64,000 nt of DNA, from contig FN649750.1 in assembly GCA_000310025.1 (NCBI GenBank), positions 1,976,791-2,040,790 of the forward strand, written 5' to 3'. The DNA is from Ectocarpus siliculosus (lineage: Eukaryota > Sar > Phaeophyceae > Ectocarpales > Ectocarpaceae). A program made the translations under genes and the position numbers. Below, in pieces: positions 52,701 to 63,990 of the stretch (position 1 is its first letter; every line of letters starts with the position of its first letter). The notes under the pieces are model-generated. The model was not told where the DNA came from. It saw nothing but the letters and a program-made list of their open reading frames with translations, and did not search any database.

Positions 52701-55700
52701 CGTTTGACACGTTGAAGCGAATGATTTGAGGGTTCGACATTCTCGTCCCTGAAGAACTCGAAACCCATCTTATCCTGAAAACCTGTTGAGTCCCCGCCAC
52801 TATTCCCCAAGAGCAAGCAGAGGGACGAGTCTCGGGGCGAAACAAGAGGCTCTGCGGTGGCGGCAGTTTTTTTAACAACAGCCGTGGACAACAACGATGA
52901 ATGCGTCAGATGTTTGGGACCAATGTTAAGGATGATTGGTGATATCTGATGCCGGAGGTGTATGTTTCTGCAGGAGCTGGTGCACACACCCTCACGAGCG
53001 CGATTCGGCCGCATCCTCCACAGACTACAAGGGAAGCGCAGCAACAAAGTTAAACAGCAAGAGCAGCCTTTTAAATTAACACCACGCGTTTCAACACGTG
53101 CCCATTCACCCCTCGTGTTGCCCCCACCCCAACTCTTCTCGGGTACCCCGCAACAACGTCTCAACGTCTACTGGACAGAGGCTGAAAGGCCTAACCACGG
53201 GAGGGCTACCTACCTTCATAGATTTCCGCGACAACTTCCACAGCGCCCAGATAGCGGAGGACAACTGGGTCGCGCAGGTGCGGGAGAGGGCGGCAAGACG
53301 ACGAGGGGCGAGCGGGGACGTCAACGCCGCCAGCAGCGGAGGCGGCGGGAGCCGGGACGGGGGCGGGGGCGAGCTCGTGTTCATGGGGGACGATACGTGG
53401 ACGTCTTTGTACCCGACGTACTTCTCGCGCAGCTATCCGTTCCCGTCGTTCAACACCAGGTGGGGGGGGGGCGCGAGTATTGTCGATAGCAACACCCGGC
53501 CGCGTGGGGCTGATTTGCTGCTCTATTTTGTGCGTGCTCGTGGGCTATTTTTTGCCCGCGAAACTCTTATTGACTGTCGTATCCTGGTGTGCCTCCCTCA
53601 CGCGACGCCAAACAAGCATGTCCTCCGTAAGCTTTACCACCAAACCATCCGCCATGCCATGGGCCAACTGTATTTCCTCTCCCCGCTCCCCTCACAGGCT
53701 CGCTATCAAACATCAGCCGCCCAACTGCCGGTGCTCTCTTGCTCCGCCCCGTGCACGTTGTCTTGACCGCCTCGCCATTTTTTCATGCCACCGGCCTCTA
53801 CTTCCTCTCCCCAGTTCGCTCCCATCCTCACTTATCACATCCTCGCTCATTTGCTGGTACTCTCTCGTTCCTCTCCGTGCACGTTTTTCTTTTTCGCCCG
53901 CTCTCCTCTCACACACACACCCCCCCCAAGAGACCTGCACACGGTAGACGACGGCGTGCTCTCCCATCTGTCGACGGAGCTGGGCAAGCGCGACTGGGAC
54001 GTCCTCGTGGCGCACTTCCTGGGCGTGGACCACGTGGGGCACACCTTCGGCCCGGCCTCTCAGGCAATGGAGGACAAGCTCGACCAGATGAACGCCGCCC
54101 TGAGGCGAGTACGGTCTTGGTCCCGGTAGACCTGCCGCGGTCCCGAGCAGTGCGGGTACTGATACATCGCCCGCTTGTTGGCTACCTTACTGCTGTTGTT
54201 GTTGTTGTTGTTGTTGTTGTTGCCTTCACATTATAAACCGTTCCGTTCTCTCTGTCCAGTACCTTCTTCTGTACCTACTAGTCTTAGTACTTGACGTGGT
54301 CGATTCCCGTGGTCACCTGAAAGCTATATATTCCCTCCAACACTCAATAGTGCGTTGTCCCGATATCCCAGCGGTTGTTTCTTGCTTGTCACTACACCGC
54401 AGTATTTAAGGGCCGCCACTAGCTGTGCACGTTAGCCCAAGAACCTCTTTTCTGGTCGAGGGTCCTTACTTTATCGCGTACTCCAACAGCGACTATTTGT
54501 GCAGGCTTCTTTAATTGAGCACCTTTTCTCCATGGCCAAGTTGTTCATTTTTCCCTTTTTTGAGCGAAAATCAGTTTCTTTCCTTCCAGGTTCTTGAGTG
54601 CGGACGCTAACTGCAGAGGGGGTCCCTGTTGAATGGCGCCAATGCCCGGTATGGTGCCCGTGTTTTCGGCGGGCACACACTGAATTTCCAAGTCATTGTC
54701 AGTACTTTGAATAGTGCCGGTCCGGTGTTGTGCCGGTGAAACTCTGGGCACATGCCGGCACTAAACAGGGAACCTCTTTGTGTATGTAAGCGGAAACTGC
54801 TTGAGTGGTTTCTCAAGAACATGTCCATTTCGCTGAGTGATGAAGCGGTTTGGCTACACCGGGAAGCTACTCACCAACTCAACATTGTTGTCCTAGCTGT
54901 CCCCCTCTACAGACACGCAAGGCCCCGCGCACCCCGCCTCTTCTCGCATCCTCGGCAGAAATAAGTTCGCGATGCACCCCATGTTCTTTGTACCATGTGC
55001 GTGGACCCCTCTCCCTCCGAAGTGTGACGCCCCTCCCCCCCCCCTTTTGTATCAACTCCCTCGGCCACAGGACGGTATTCGCGGGCGTCGGATGACGCGA
55101 ACCATGTGCGTAGACACCCGCTTCCTCCGAAATTATAATAAACGCCCGTTTTTCTGTATCAACTCCCTCGGCCACAGGACGGTCTTCGAGGGCGTTGACG
55201 ACGAAACCGTCGTGTTCGTGCTTGGCGACCACGGCATGACGGAGGACGGCAACCACGGCGGTGCAACTCCCGAGGAGACCGGCGCCGCTCTGCTGGTGTG
55301 GAGCCGATCCGGGGAGAGGCTTCTCGGCCCGGGCTTTAAAAATCGCCGCAACAGCGGGGGGACGCCTTCTAGCAGACGGGAGAAGAACAGCGGTGGCACG
55401 GGCGGCGCATCTTCCGAAACCGTAACTGGTGCTGACGGGGGCTCGACGGACAGGAGGCAGGGAGGGCCCTCCCAGGGTCACGGAGATGTGGCGGCGGGAG
55501 AAGAGGAAGGAAGCGAAGAGGATCATTCTGGGCCGGTGCCCGCGGCAAGAAGGGTCGCCCAGATCGACCTTGTTCCGACCATCTCTTTGCTCCTGGGAAC
55601 GCCGATTCCTTTCGGGAGCCTGGGAGGGGTCATCCCCGAGGTGTTCGGCGGCGCGTACTTGGACGGCGGGGGGAGCGGGGACGATGAGCGCGGGCCCCGT

Positions 55701-58700
55701 TATCTGGAGCGGTTGTGCGACGCTCTTCTGGTCAACTCTGTGCAGGTAGGCGGGGGGGGGGGGGCTGCGAATGGGACGGGATATGCGTCGTCCTTGTGCG
55801 CCTTTTTTTCGTTGGGTATTGGGTGGAATCGCACGTAGGAGAATGTTATGCCGGAAAGGCGTTGTTTCGTGTTTGGGGGCGTCTCTCAATAGCTAGAGAG
55901 ACAAAGTCGGGGAGGGAGGATCTGGCAAGCGCATGTATCGGCTTGGTGTTCCCGCTGTCGTGGTGGTGCGAGGAGCTTAGCTACGAGTTCGAAAACAGAA
56001 CTGGGCGCACGCGCTTTGCAAGAGCAGGAGAGGCATCACAGCAAACCCGCCCGAAACAAGCGGCGAGGCGAAGCCAAACCCCTCGGTACAAGTAGCAGCG
56101 GCCATACCCCGGTTTGTGATATATCTTCCAAGATTATGTTCGGATTCATGAGAGTGCAAGTGGCTGTCCCGTCATGAGAAGTAGGTGCAGTGCATATTAC
56201 GGCGGTTGAAGAGAAAACCGGGTTTATCAGAGTGTTTTTTTTTTTCACCGCGTAGATCGTTTCTCAGCGGCGGACAATACTGCACTGACACTTCTTCTCC
56301 CGACCCTTTTATTCCCTTCGCGCGACGTGAAAATAACGCAATGTCTGTAACTCGTATCTCTCTCGATCGATCGCAAGGTGTGGAGATACCTGAGCGACTA
56401 CGCCAGCGTGGCGTCGATGCCGACGAGAGACATGTTCGACCTCAACGAGCTGCTTCTCGCGGCACGCGAAGCCCACACGGAGTGGAAACGACGGCAGCAG
56501 CAAAGAAGGTGGGTCGTGCGACAATGCTGTGTACCTCCCGCTGTGAGTGTGTGTGTGTGTGTGTGTTTATTAGCATCGACCGCGCTAACCGGCTGACCAA
56601 TGAAAAGACGTCAGTCTTAGTGCGGTTGAAAGCACAAAACACTTCTATCTGCCATGAACTGGGACCCCGTGAGGGGGCAGCATGGGGGAGGCTAAACTAT
56701 CCTTCGGATCAAAGACAGAAACAGCAGCAACAGAAGAAAACTGGACGCGTCTACCAAGACTGTGTGTGTGTGTGTGGGTGTGTTTGTTAGCATCGACCCC
56801 ACTCTCCGACTGAACAAAGAAAATTCGTCAGTCTCGGTGCGGTTGAAGACTGAAGAAAATAATATATATGAAAGCCAAGATCTGGGACCCCGTGAGAGGG
56901 TGTCATGGGGGAGGCTAAGCTACTCTCCGGATAATGTGTGTGTGTATTTTCGGTATATTCCTGTGGGATCCAGGTGCTGCTGTAGGTCCTTCGGGGGATC
57001 TGGATATAATTGAAGTGCCCGCGAGTAGCAATGGGGAGTTGTAGCGACCAGGTGGTGTGGTTGTTTCTGTTAGGGACCCGTGTGTGCGGTTTATCTTCCC
57101 TCGAGAGTTAGTGATTTGTTTATTGGCCGGGTGTGGGTAATTGGTAAACTTGCGAAATCGTGCTCCGATTATGTTTGGTGTCAGTGGTCACGCAGTTGTG
57201 CTCTCTGTGTGATCCACCCACCATGAGTGAGCCCTGAGTGTTCTCTGTTGCTGCCGCTGCTGCTGGTGTTGCTCTGTCTCTGTTTTTGCTGCTGCTGTTT
57301 TTGTCCACCACTCCCAACAACATACATCCAGCAGACGCAGTCGCTAACAGAGATACTCTGCCTCCCTACGGACCGTTAGTTCCGGTGGCAGAAAGAGCTT
57401 CGGTCACAATCCCAAGATCCACGACACGCTCCGCCAACCGCCGTCGACATCAGCATCATAACAACCCCCGCCCCCCCCCCCCCGCCCCCGCTTGACCCTC
57501 TCCTCGAACCGCCCAGTCACGCCAGCAAGGGGGCTCTCGAAGACGACGGCAACGCCTCCGCCTCCAGCGCGAGAGAGCTGCGCCGGGTGTGCGGCATGTA
57601 CCGAGAGTTCCTCGACGCCTCGATCGGGCTCGGGCGAAGCCTGTGGACGCAGTACGACACGTCGCTCATGTGGTGGGGGCTCGCGGTCCTACTTGTCGCC
57701 GCCGCGGCGCTGGCCTTTCGAGCGGTCTCCTCGTCGATGTCTTCTTCTCCGGCATCCTCGGGCGATTCAAGTGCGTCTCTCCGTTCACAGCGTGAATCTT
57801 TTTTTTTTTTCTCTGGTAGTGCGAAACGTGGTGATGCGCATCATCCGCCTTTTGGCTGTGCATGCATGTGGTGCGCTTCCGGCTTACGGCATATGTTCGG
57901 GCGATTCAGGTGCGAGAAATCTTTTGAACTCTGGTAACGCGAAAAGTATTGGCGGTGCGTTCCTCGTTCTTTTCGTGTCATCGTCGTTGTCGTCTCTCGA
58001 GCGTTGGCGTCGCAGGATGCAAGACCCGGTCTCGACTGTCGCAGGAGTTGCAGCGCCGACCAAACGCGGGCAAGAATATGTTTGCAATGTACGACGCATC
58101 ATCATTGAAGCCGGCGAGTTGTTTTGCAATACAGGAGTAACGCCTGAGGTTTTTCTGTTTCCTCTCTTGCCCTCCTCGTCTCCGTCGTCGTCGGTTGCCC
58201 TCCCTACCCCTTCCTCTCGTCAGGAGCGGCGGCGGTGGGCGCGGCCGCAAGCCTGGCGATAGCAATCCTCACAGACCTGGTGTTCGGCTCCTCCGGCCCG
58301 CACGTCTTCGCCGCCAAGGTCGCCATCTGTTCCAGCGTCGGCATGTGCATCCACTACGCGCAGGTCGTAGCCTCGGCCGGCAGTTGGACGGCGTCTGGCG
58401 CGGCTCCTCCTTCCTCTGGCGGCGCGAGGACGATGACGGGGACTACTAAAGGAGGCGGTCTTTCCGTTGGCGTCGCCTTTACGGCGGTCCTGTCGGCGCT
58501 GTACTGCGCCGGCCTGTTCAGCAACAGCTTCATTGAGGCGGAGGACGGGCTCCACCGTTTCTTGGGGGCATCCTCCCTCGTCTCCCTCGCCGTCTTGATC
58601 CTCCTGGTGCCCGCTCCGCCGCCGCCTGCCACACCTGCCGACCTCGACTACGACGACATATCATCATCGTGGACGGCACGTGCGGTGGTTGAGAACACCG

Positions 58701-61023
58701 GCAGCAGCAGCAGCATTGGATTCGCGAGTCCGAGATGCGACGACCGGTTGGGGCTGCTGCTGGGGCTCTCCCCCAAGTCCACGGCGGCGCTGTACGCGGC
58801 CCTGGCCGCCGCGTGCCTGCGCGCCGCCGCCGCGGTCCAGGACTCGGCGGCGGAGGGAGGGGTTTCCACAGAGGCGGCCTTCGGGGTCTCCCGGTCCCTG
58901 CTGCCCCTTCCCGCGCTGTGGTATCTCTGCCGGCTTGCACGCGGCGGCGGCGGCGGCGGCGGCGACGGTCGTATGTTGTGGGGGAGTGGGGCGGTTGATG
59001 TGGCCAACACGCGTGGTGCTCCTGCGGCGGTGTCCTTGTCGGGTGGTGTATTGGGAGCGGCATCGGGGTGGGCTCGTCGGCGCTGCTCCCACGGGGCGGT
59101 GCAAGCCTTGAGCCTCGCGGCCATCGGCGCATACTGGGTCAACGAGGTAGTGGCGGCCGCGGCCGCGGAAGCGGGGAAGGAGCACGGCACGGGGGCAGCG
59201 GCGGCGGCGGCGGCAACTGGCGGCTTGTCACAAGGTGGAGCGGCGGGAGCGGCGCTCTTTGGCTCGCTGCTGCCTCCCGCGAGGCTTCTTCTGCCGCGGG
59301 CGACGTACCTGTTGTGTCTAGCCGGACTGGCGGTGGCGTTGCTGCGCCCGCATGGGCGGCGGCGGCGGAAGCAGCAAGACCCGGTCCCCCAAAAGGGTGA
59401 GGAAGGGAGAACCTGCACGCCGCCTGGGGGGAACGGATCGTCCTCGTCTTGGTCGTACGCGCAGTCGTTGGCCGGCACGGCGGCGACGGTGGTGTCCCAC
59501 CTCCTTCCGGTGGTCGTGCTGCTGCTGGGACCGGGGTCGCCCGCCGTCGTGGCCTTCGTGTCGGCGGCGTGCGGCTGCGTGTTGAGGAGCGTCTCCGTTA
59601 CGGCGGCGGGTAGGACGACCGGCGGCGGCGGCGGCGGCCGCGGCGGTGCGGTTCTTCCACTTGGCGCGGTGGCCGTCTCCTGGTCGGTCGTGGGACGCGC
59701 GTTTTTTTTCTTGACGGGGCACCACAACCAGTTCAGCAGGCTTCAGTACTCGGCGGCCTTCGTCGGTGAGTTGGGCTAGGGTTAGTGGTTCGGGCACGTG
59801 GCCTGTGTGTGTGTGTGTGTTGGTGGGTGCGTGCTAGATGTTGATGACACGAAGGAACCTCATGTATTCTGCGTCGGTTGGGCGTCGACCGTGTGCGGTT
59901 TCGTTGTTTTGAATTGACCACACAGATATACACGTGCGTGTAGCTGGCGAAAGAGCCTCTCTGATTCTTTCAACAACACAGCAGTGTCATCTTCATGGTG
60001 GGGTGGTCGTGCGTCCCTTGAAAGGCAGCCTCGTCGAACCCCTTCCGGTGTGCCCCGCAAGACTGCCAAGGCGGTTTTTTTTTTCGCGGTTCCGTACGCA
60101 CGGGCGACGTGTCTCCGATTTCTTACGGGAAAACCCTGGAGAGGCGTTGCCTCTCGGCCCGGCTCAACACCAGCTGCGCCATCGATCAGATCTTGCAAAG
60201 AACGAAGTACGTACGTAATCCTCGTACCCTTGTTCGCCGCCCCCCGTCTCGTCTCGGGACTCATGTCCCCGTCCCCTGTCATCCTCACCCACATTTCCGA
60301 ACGTGGCCCGTTCTTGCTTGCCCTCGTTCGTTAATATTCACGACTGTTTTTTGGCGTACTCATCACCGATCAGGCTTCGATGAGTTCGACTTCAAGGTCG
60401 GCGGCGTGCTGCTCTTCCTCAACACGTTCGGGACCGAGATTCTCGCCGCCCTCGCGCTTCCGCTAGCTGCCGCCGCCGCCGCCGCAAGCGGGGTGTCTCA
60501 GGACGCCGCCCCGCCAGTGCTGCCCGAGGCTGTCAGCGGTAGTAGTAGGCCGAACGACCGGCAGTCGCTGTCTTCGCCGCCATCACCTCGGCCGCACTCG
60601 GTGGCCGGCCGCTGGGACGGGAACCACCCCGACGACGCCGGCAATGATGCTGCGGCGGAGGCGCAGGCGCAGGCGCAGACGCAGGCACAGGCGCAGGAGA
60701 CCACAAGCATGCTGTCGGCCATGGAGCGGCTGTCGGGCCTCACGCTCCTGCTCAGTGCCATCCGCACCTTCCTGTCCGCCGCCAACGTGTCGGTTCAGCG
60801 GGGTCACCTCATGCTGTGGGCGGTCTTCGCGCCCAAGTTCGTCTTCGACGCCACGATGCAGGCCGTCTGCGGGGCCGCCGCCGTGCTCGCCTGGGCCGTT
60901 GTGGTCGTGGCGCACAGGGCGTACTGCTGTGAAGGGTGGGGGGCGGCGGGGGCGGGGTGTGGGCTGGCGTCGCTGGGGAGGGCAGCGCGTCCTGCCTTGC
61001 CGCCTAGAAAAAAGGGGCGGTAG
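49768..61023 (+). CDS. GPI ethanolamine phosphate transferase 3 (PIG-O), ten exons
   Basis: Adds ethanolamine phosphate to the third mannose of the GPI anchor in the ER, with phosphatidylethanolamine as donor. Exons: 49,768-49,917; 50,972-51,353; 51,795-51,973; 53,179-53,459; 53,931-54,104; 55,178-55,745; 56,378-56,508; 57,526-57,770; 58,224-59,765; 60,374-61,023. All phases agree; 1,433 residues, longer than the about 1,090 of animal PIG-O because of Gly, Ala, Gln and Asn runs. The N-terminal membrane anchor ends in FTKGFFLTRVEL. Alkaline-phosphatase-superfamily metal and nucleophile motifs are intact: VVVDALRYDF (about 151), KGLTTGGLPTFID, GDDTWTSLYP, GVDHVGHTFG and LGDHGMTEDGNHGG. A multi-pass C-terminal half follows, with LTGHHNQFSRLQYSAAFVG near its end. 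Intron 5 uses a GC donor (CTGAG|GCGAGT). The exon 8 start could be 57,516 instead. Confidence 0.95.
51973..52235 (+). repeat. Dispersed repeat family M2, copy 2
   Basis: TG-rich start, then CATCGACCGCGCTAAACCGG, a GACGCCAGTCTCAGTACGG block and GATCCGGGACACCGTG. More diverged than the other copies. Its TG-rich start is at the PIG-O intron 3 donor (CAG|GTGTGTCTG). Confidence 0.65.
52413..52635. mobile_element. MITE family M1, copy 3
   Basis: 223 bp, with ends CCGTAGGTTGCATAAGAT and the near-inverse CTTACGCAACCTGCGG. The core contains AAGCTCGATTACTCCACGAC and CCATTTTCGGCGCCGTCAC. It lies in PIG-O intron 3, directly after M2 copy 2. Confidence 0.8.
54189..54219. repeat. GTT microsatellite in PIG-O intron 5
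   Basis: Perfect (GTT)n run. Confidence 0.9.
54992..55204 (+). repeat. Tandem duplication containing the PIG-O exon 6 acceptor
   Basis: 54,992-55,100 and 55,101-55,204 both start ACCATGTGCGT and contain TATCAACTCCCTCGGCCACAG followed by GACGGT(A/C)TTCG(C/A)GGGCGT. The second copy holds the true acceptor (exon from 55,178). The first copy carries an equally good acceptor at 55,071, but using it in the required phase meets a TGA after about eight codons. Confidence 0.85.
56543..56726 (+). repeat. Dispersed repeat family M2, copy 3
   Basis: (TG)n start, then TTAGCATCGACCGCGCTAACC, GACGTCAGTCTTAGTGCGGT and GGGACCCCGTGAGGG. Closest to copy 1. In PIG-O intron 7. Confidence 0.8.
56763..56937 (+). 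repeat. Dispersed repeat family M2, copy 4
   Basis: Follows copy 3 after about 36 bp: (TG)n, TTAGCATCGACCCCACTC, CGTCAGTCTCGGTGCGGTTG and CTGGGACCCCGTGAGAGGG. In PIG-O intron 7. Confidence 0.8.
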
Positions 61024-62790
61024 TACAAGTTGCAGCAGCGCGTGCATGTATGTAGCTGGTTCAAGATTTGTGATGGTGATTTTTCAACATGTAAGCGGCA
61101 GTCATGGCGCCAACTAAACCTTGTAGATTGTCTTTGTTCTTTTTAATAGAAGTGACGGGTAGTTGCAGCGGCACATGTAGCTGTCAATCAACTATTTTGA
61201 GCACGAACATGCAGCAGCCAGAGCGCAAAAACTGGCCCTCTAAGGATTTCTTGCGTGCTTTTTTTACGGCGGCATCGCGGGTGTAGTGTAGCGCCACGGA
61301 GGGGGAGCGAGCGTCTTGTATGTACGTAGCACAGTTGTGGGGATACATCAGCAGGCGAGTACCCTCTCTTGGTCGGAAAGGAGGAGAGCGGCGGCAGGCA
61401 TGAATCCCGCTATATATGCGGACAGCAGTGAGTACCGTTCAAGTTCAACCTATTTATGCCTGGAAGACAGACGACACGGCAACCAGCTGCGCTCGGTCGC
61501 CGGGGTTTGTTGCTCCGTGTGTTCCCCCCGTTTTGTGTAGAGACTTCAGCTCAGGTCTGGGCCCTCTTCAATTTGACATTGTTTCGTTCCATGAATAGGG
61601 GGAGAAAGGCCTCACGTTCGCCGCTGTTTTCGTGGCTTCGTTGTCGTCGTCTCTTTTGAGCATGCGAAAACAAAATGCGAGGTGATTTGTGTGTTCCCGC
61701 GTTCAAGCATCCACCACCGCCTCCACCCACTTCTCGTCGTGGGGATAAGGATATGACCCTCCTGCTCCGGGCAGCGTGCCGTCGAACAACATCCCAACCG
61801 TGTCATTTGAAAATCTCCTCCGCGGAGCCCCCTAGTTGTACGCTACTGCAGCACTAAGAAAGGACAAACACCAAAAATAGTAGACGGCCTGGTCCCTCCA
61901 ATCTCATAGTTGACAACACTTGCGAATAGTACAGCAGCGAAACCCACTAAAACAGGCTCACCCAGAGCGCTACTTACGCCAAAAACACAACGAGATTCGA
62001 TTCGGCAATACCGTATGTATTTGTTGTATCGTAAATTATTACACTGACGCCCACAACAACAGAGACAAGCACACACAGGACAAAAGAGAGATCGCGTCCA
62101 CGAGGATAATTTCGCACCACACGAACAACCTCCGGTCGTGCATCTGCACCAATTATCCAGTACCGTTTTTCAAGCATGTTCATGAAGTATGACCGGCCTT
62201 ACCTGGGATTCGCCCTCATGAAGGCAGGCACACTTGCATCGAATCGACCACGCAAGTCAAGTCAACACCATGACAATAACGATGGAGAGATGTTCGGACC
62301 AGACAACACACCCGAAGCAACTGGAGGCCAAAAAACAGGACAAGAACCGCACACGCTAAAACCCCTTGTATCGAAAGCATTCCGCATATTGTACATGTGT
62401 GTGTTGGTGTTCTGATCGCCGACATTTTGGAGAGGTGAGGGAGCCCCAAGACTCGAACCCCCGGTCAAGGAGTGGGATGTTCCCAATCAAGAACACGCTG
62501 ATATCGTGATAAAACAACTACGCTCCCCTCGAGATCCGATGTGGTGTTGTTGGGCGGGGGGACACACGACGGGAAAAAACGAGCCAACTTTCAACACAAA
62601 CCCATTCGCAAAGAGCCAAACACGCATCTCATCACAGCAATCGCAGATCTTGTGCCATTATTCTATTCAAGTAAGCCCACAACACCCTCCTCCTCCTCCT
62701 CCTCCTCTCTCCTCTAAGTCGCTCATCCGCCGTCCCCGCTCGAAAACGCTAGAAAGCCGCGGCTAAGTCTCTACATTCCACCAATCAGGG
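61024..62790. other. Intergenic, 3' flank of PIG-O; no gene seen
   Basis: Short open frames only, none with splice or family support. A tRNA-like patch at 62,435-62,510 is listed separately. Confidence 0.4.
62435..62510 (-). other. tRNA-like sequence, probably not functional
   Basis: The minus strand has GGGGGTTCGAGTCTTGGGG, a plausible T-arm/B box, and TGTTC...GAACA as a possible anticodon stem, but with an eight-base loop and no convincing acceptor stem. Best read as a pseudo-tRNA or SINE piece. Confidence 0.3.
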
Positions 62791-62799
62791 GTCCGGCGT

Positions 62800-63005
62800 G
62801 AGTCCACTGCCTGGTCACAGCAGCGGGTCGCGGCCGCCATCGCTTTCAACAGGCCAGCTCTTCGGCGACAAGTTCAATCGCCCGATCCGCAAGGCCTCTG
62901 CTGCCAACGGGAGGATAGTTTCCAACCCGTCAACCCAGGCTTCCCGCAACACCGACGCTCCGGACGACTTGGCCTTCGTCCCAAGGTCGGCTGACAGTTT
63001 CAGGC
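62800..63005 (-). CDS. Possible 3' exon of the right-edge minus-strand gene
   Basis: A minus frame reads LKLSADLGTKAKSSGASVLR...ILPLAAEALRIGRLNLSPKS and ends at a stop near 62,817. Composition looks coding, but the phase does not link cleanly to the exon at 63,169, and a plus-strand frame here (STGQLFGDKFNRPIRK) is also plausible. Confidence 0.25.
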
Positions 63006-63168
63006 GCCGCCGGCGCCGTCCTCCCCGCCTACCCCGGTGCCCGGGGAGCTATGGAGGGCCCTCCAGTCCTCCCCCGTTCTTCGAAGCAGCACCAACCGCT
63101 GCAAAGGCTGGCTGGGAGTTTCAAGCGCCGCACCGCGGTTCTCCTCCCCGTCTACCCGAAGGGCCTAC

Positions 63169-63871
63169 CGAGGAACTGCCGAGGGCCCGTGTTGCCCTCC
63201 TGCGTTCTTCGACGCAGCAGCGGCACCCGCTGCCGCCGCCGCCGCCGCCGCGTCACTCGCGCCGGCGCCGTCTTGTGGGCTACTCTTGCCGTCCCGCTCT
63301 GCGGGTTCCCCTGCGCCGCCGTCGTCCACATCCATCGGATCGGAGTTCACGACAGCAGCAGCAGCAGCAGCCGCCGCGCCCCCCTCCTCCTCTTCCTCCT
63401 GGTCCTCCTCCTGGTCCTCCTCCTCCTCCTCCTCGTCGACTGCGCCGCCTTCCCTCCTCGCGACTCCGCTGTTGATCCCCGTGCCGGTCCCGCCCGCGTC
63501 CCCCTTGACCTTACCCTTGCCGGCGCCGTGGAAGCGGGGCTTGGCCTTGGAGCGGGGTCTCTTTCTACCTACGACCTTCAGGCGGTCGTACATTTCCTTT
63601 GCCGCTGCGATCTCGGCCTCGCTGAGAAAAAAAACGACGTTTTGAGGGTCGGGGTTGAAAATATTGTCGGGGGCGTGTTGAAATGTAAAGGGGCGAGGGG
63701 GAGGGGGAGAGGCGGGAGAAAAATCACCACCAGGGTGTTCTCGTAAGGAGTGATCCCCCGCGCGATACGGCGCAAAATTTTAGGCAGAATCCGAACCTCG
63801 AAGAAAACGGGGGGGTTGAAACAAACGTGCCAACGTTTAGTGTGTGAACGGTAGGCCTCATCTGCAGTCAC
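63169..63871 (-). CDS. Partial gene at the right edge: charged, Ala-rich, probably nuclear protein
   Basis: Two exons in matching phase on the minus strand: 63,871-63,731 (VTADEAYRSHTKRWHVCFNP...ARGITPYENTL) and 63,617-63,169 (AEIAAAKEMYDRLKVVGRKR...). The second continues with a basic stretch (GRKRPRSKAKPRF) that could be a nuclear localisation signal, an acidic run of Glu and Asp/Gln, DPMDVDDGG and Ala runs. Upstream exons would lie beyond 64,000. No family recognised; the acceptor used for the second exon (GCGAG|GCC) was chosen to keep phase. Confidence 0.4.
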
Positions 63872-63969
63872 CTGATCGCGATAGGATCAAAACAAATACT
63901 GATAGTCCCATTTCTTGGTGGTTGTGTACCGCGGGCGCGTGCGAGAGATAACCCAAGTGCACTTCTACG

Positions 63970-63990
63970 CCCCCCCCCCCCCCCCCCCCC
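63970..63990. repeat. Poly-C tract at the window edge
   Basis: A run of about 21 C. Other homopolymer G or C tracts occur at 4,448-4,461, 17,088-17,100 and 29,653-29,666. Confidence 0.9.

Noticed and set aside
62435-62510. Functional tRNA gene
   Set aside because: The T-arm is good but the anticodon loop has eight bases and no seven-base-pair acceptor stem forms, so it is kept only as a tRNA-like patch.
62798-63475. 225-codon plus-strand Pro/Arg-rich open frame
   Set aside because: It is largely the complement of the minus-strand acidic/Ala-rich exon and GC-rich triplet repeats; only its first part looks coding and conflicts with an equally plausible minus frame.
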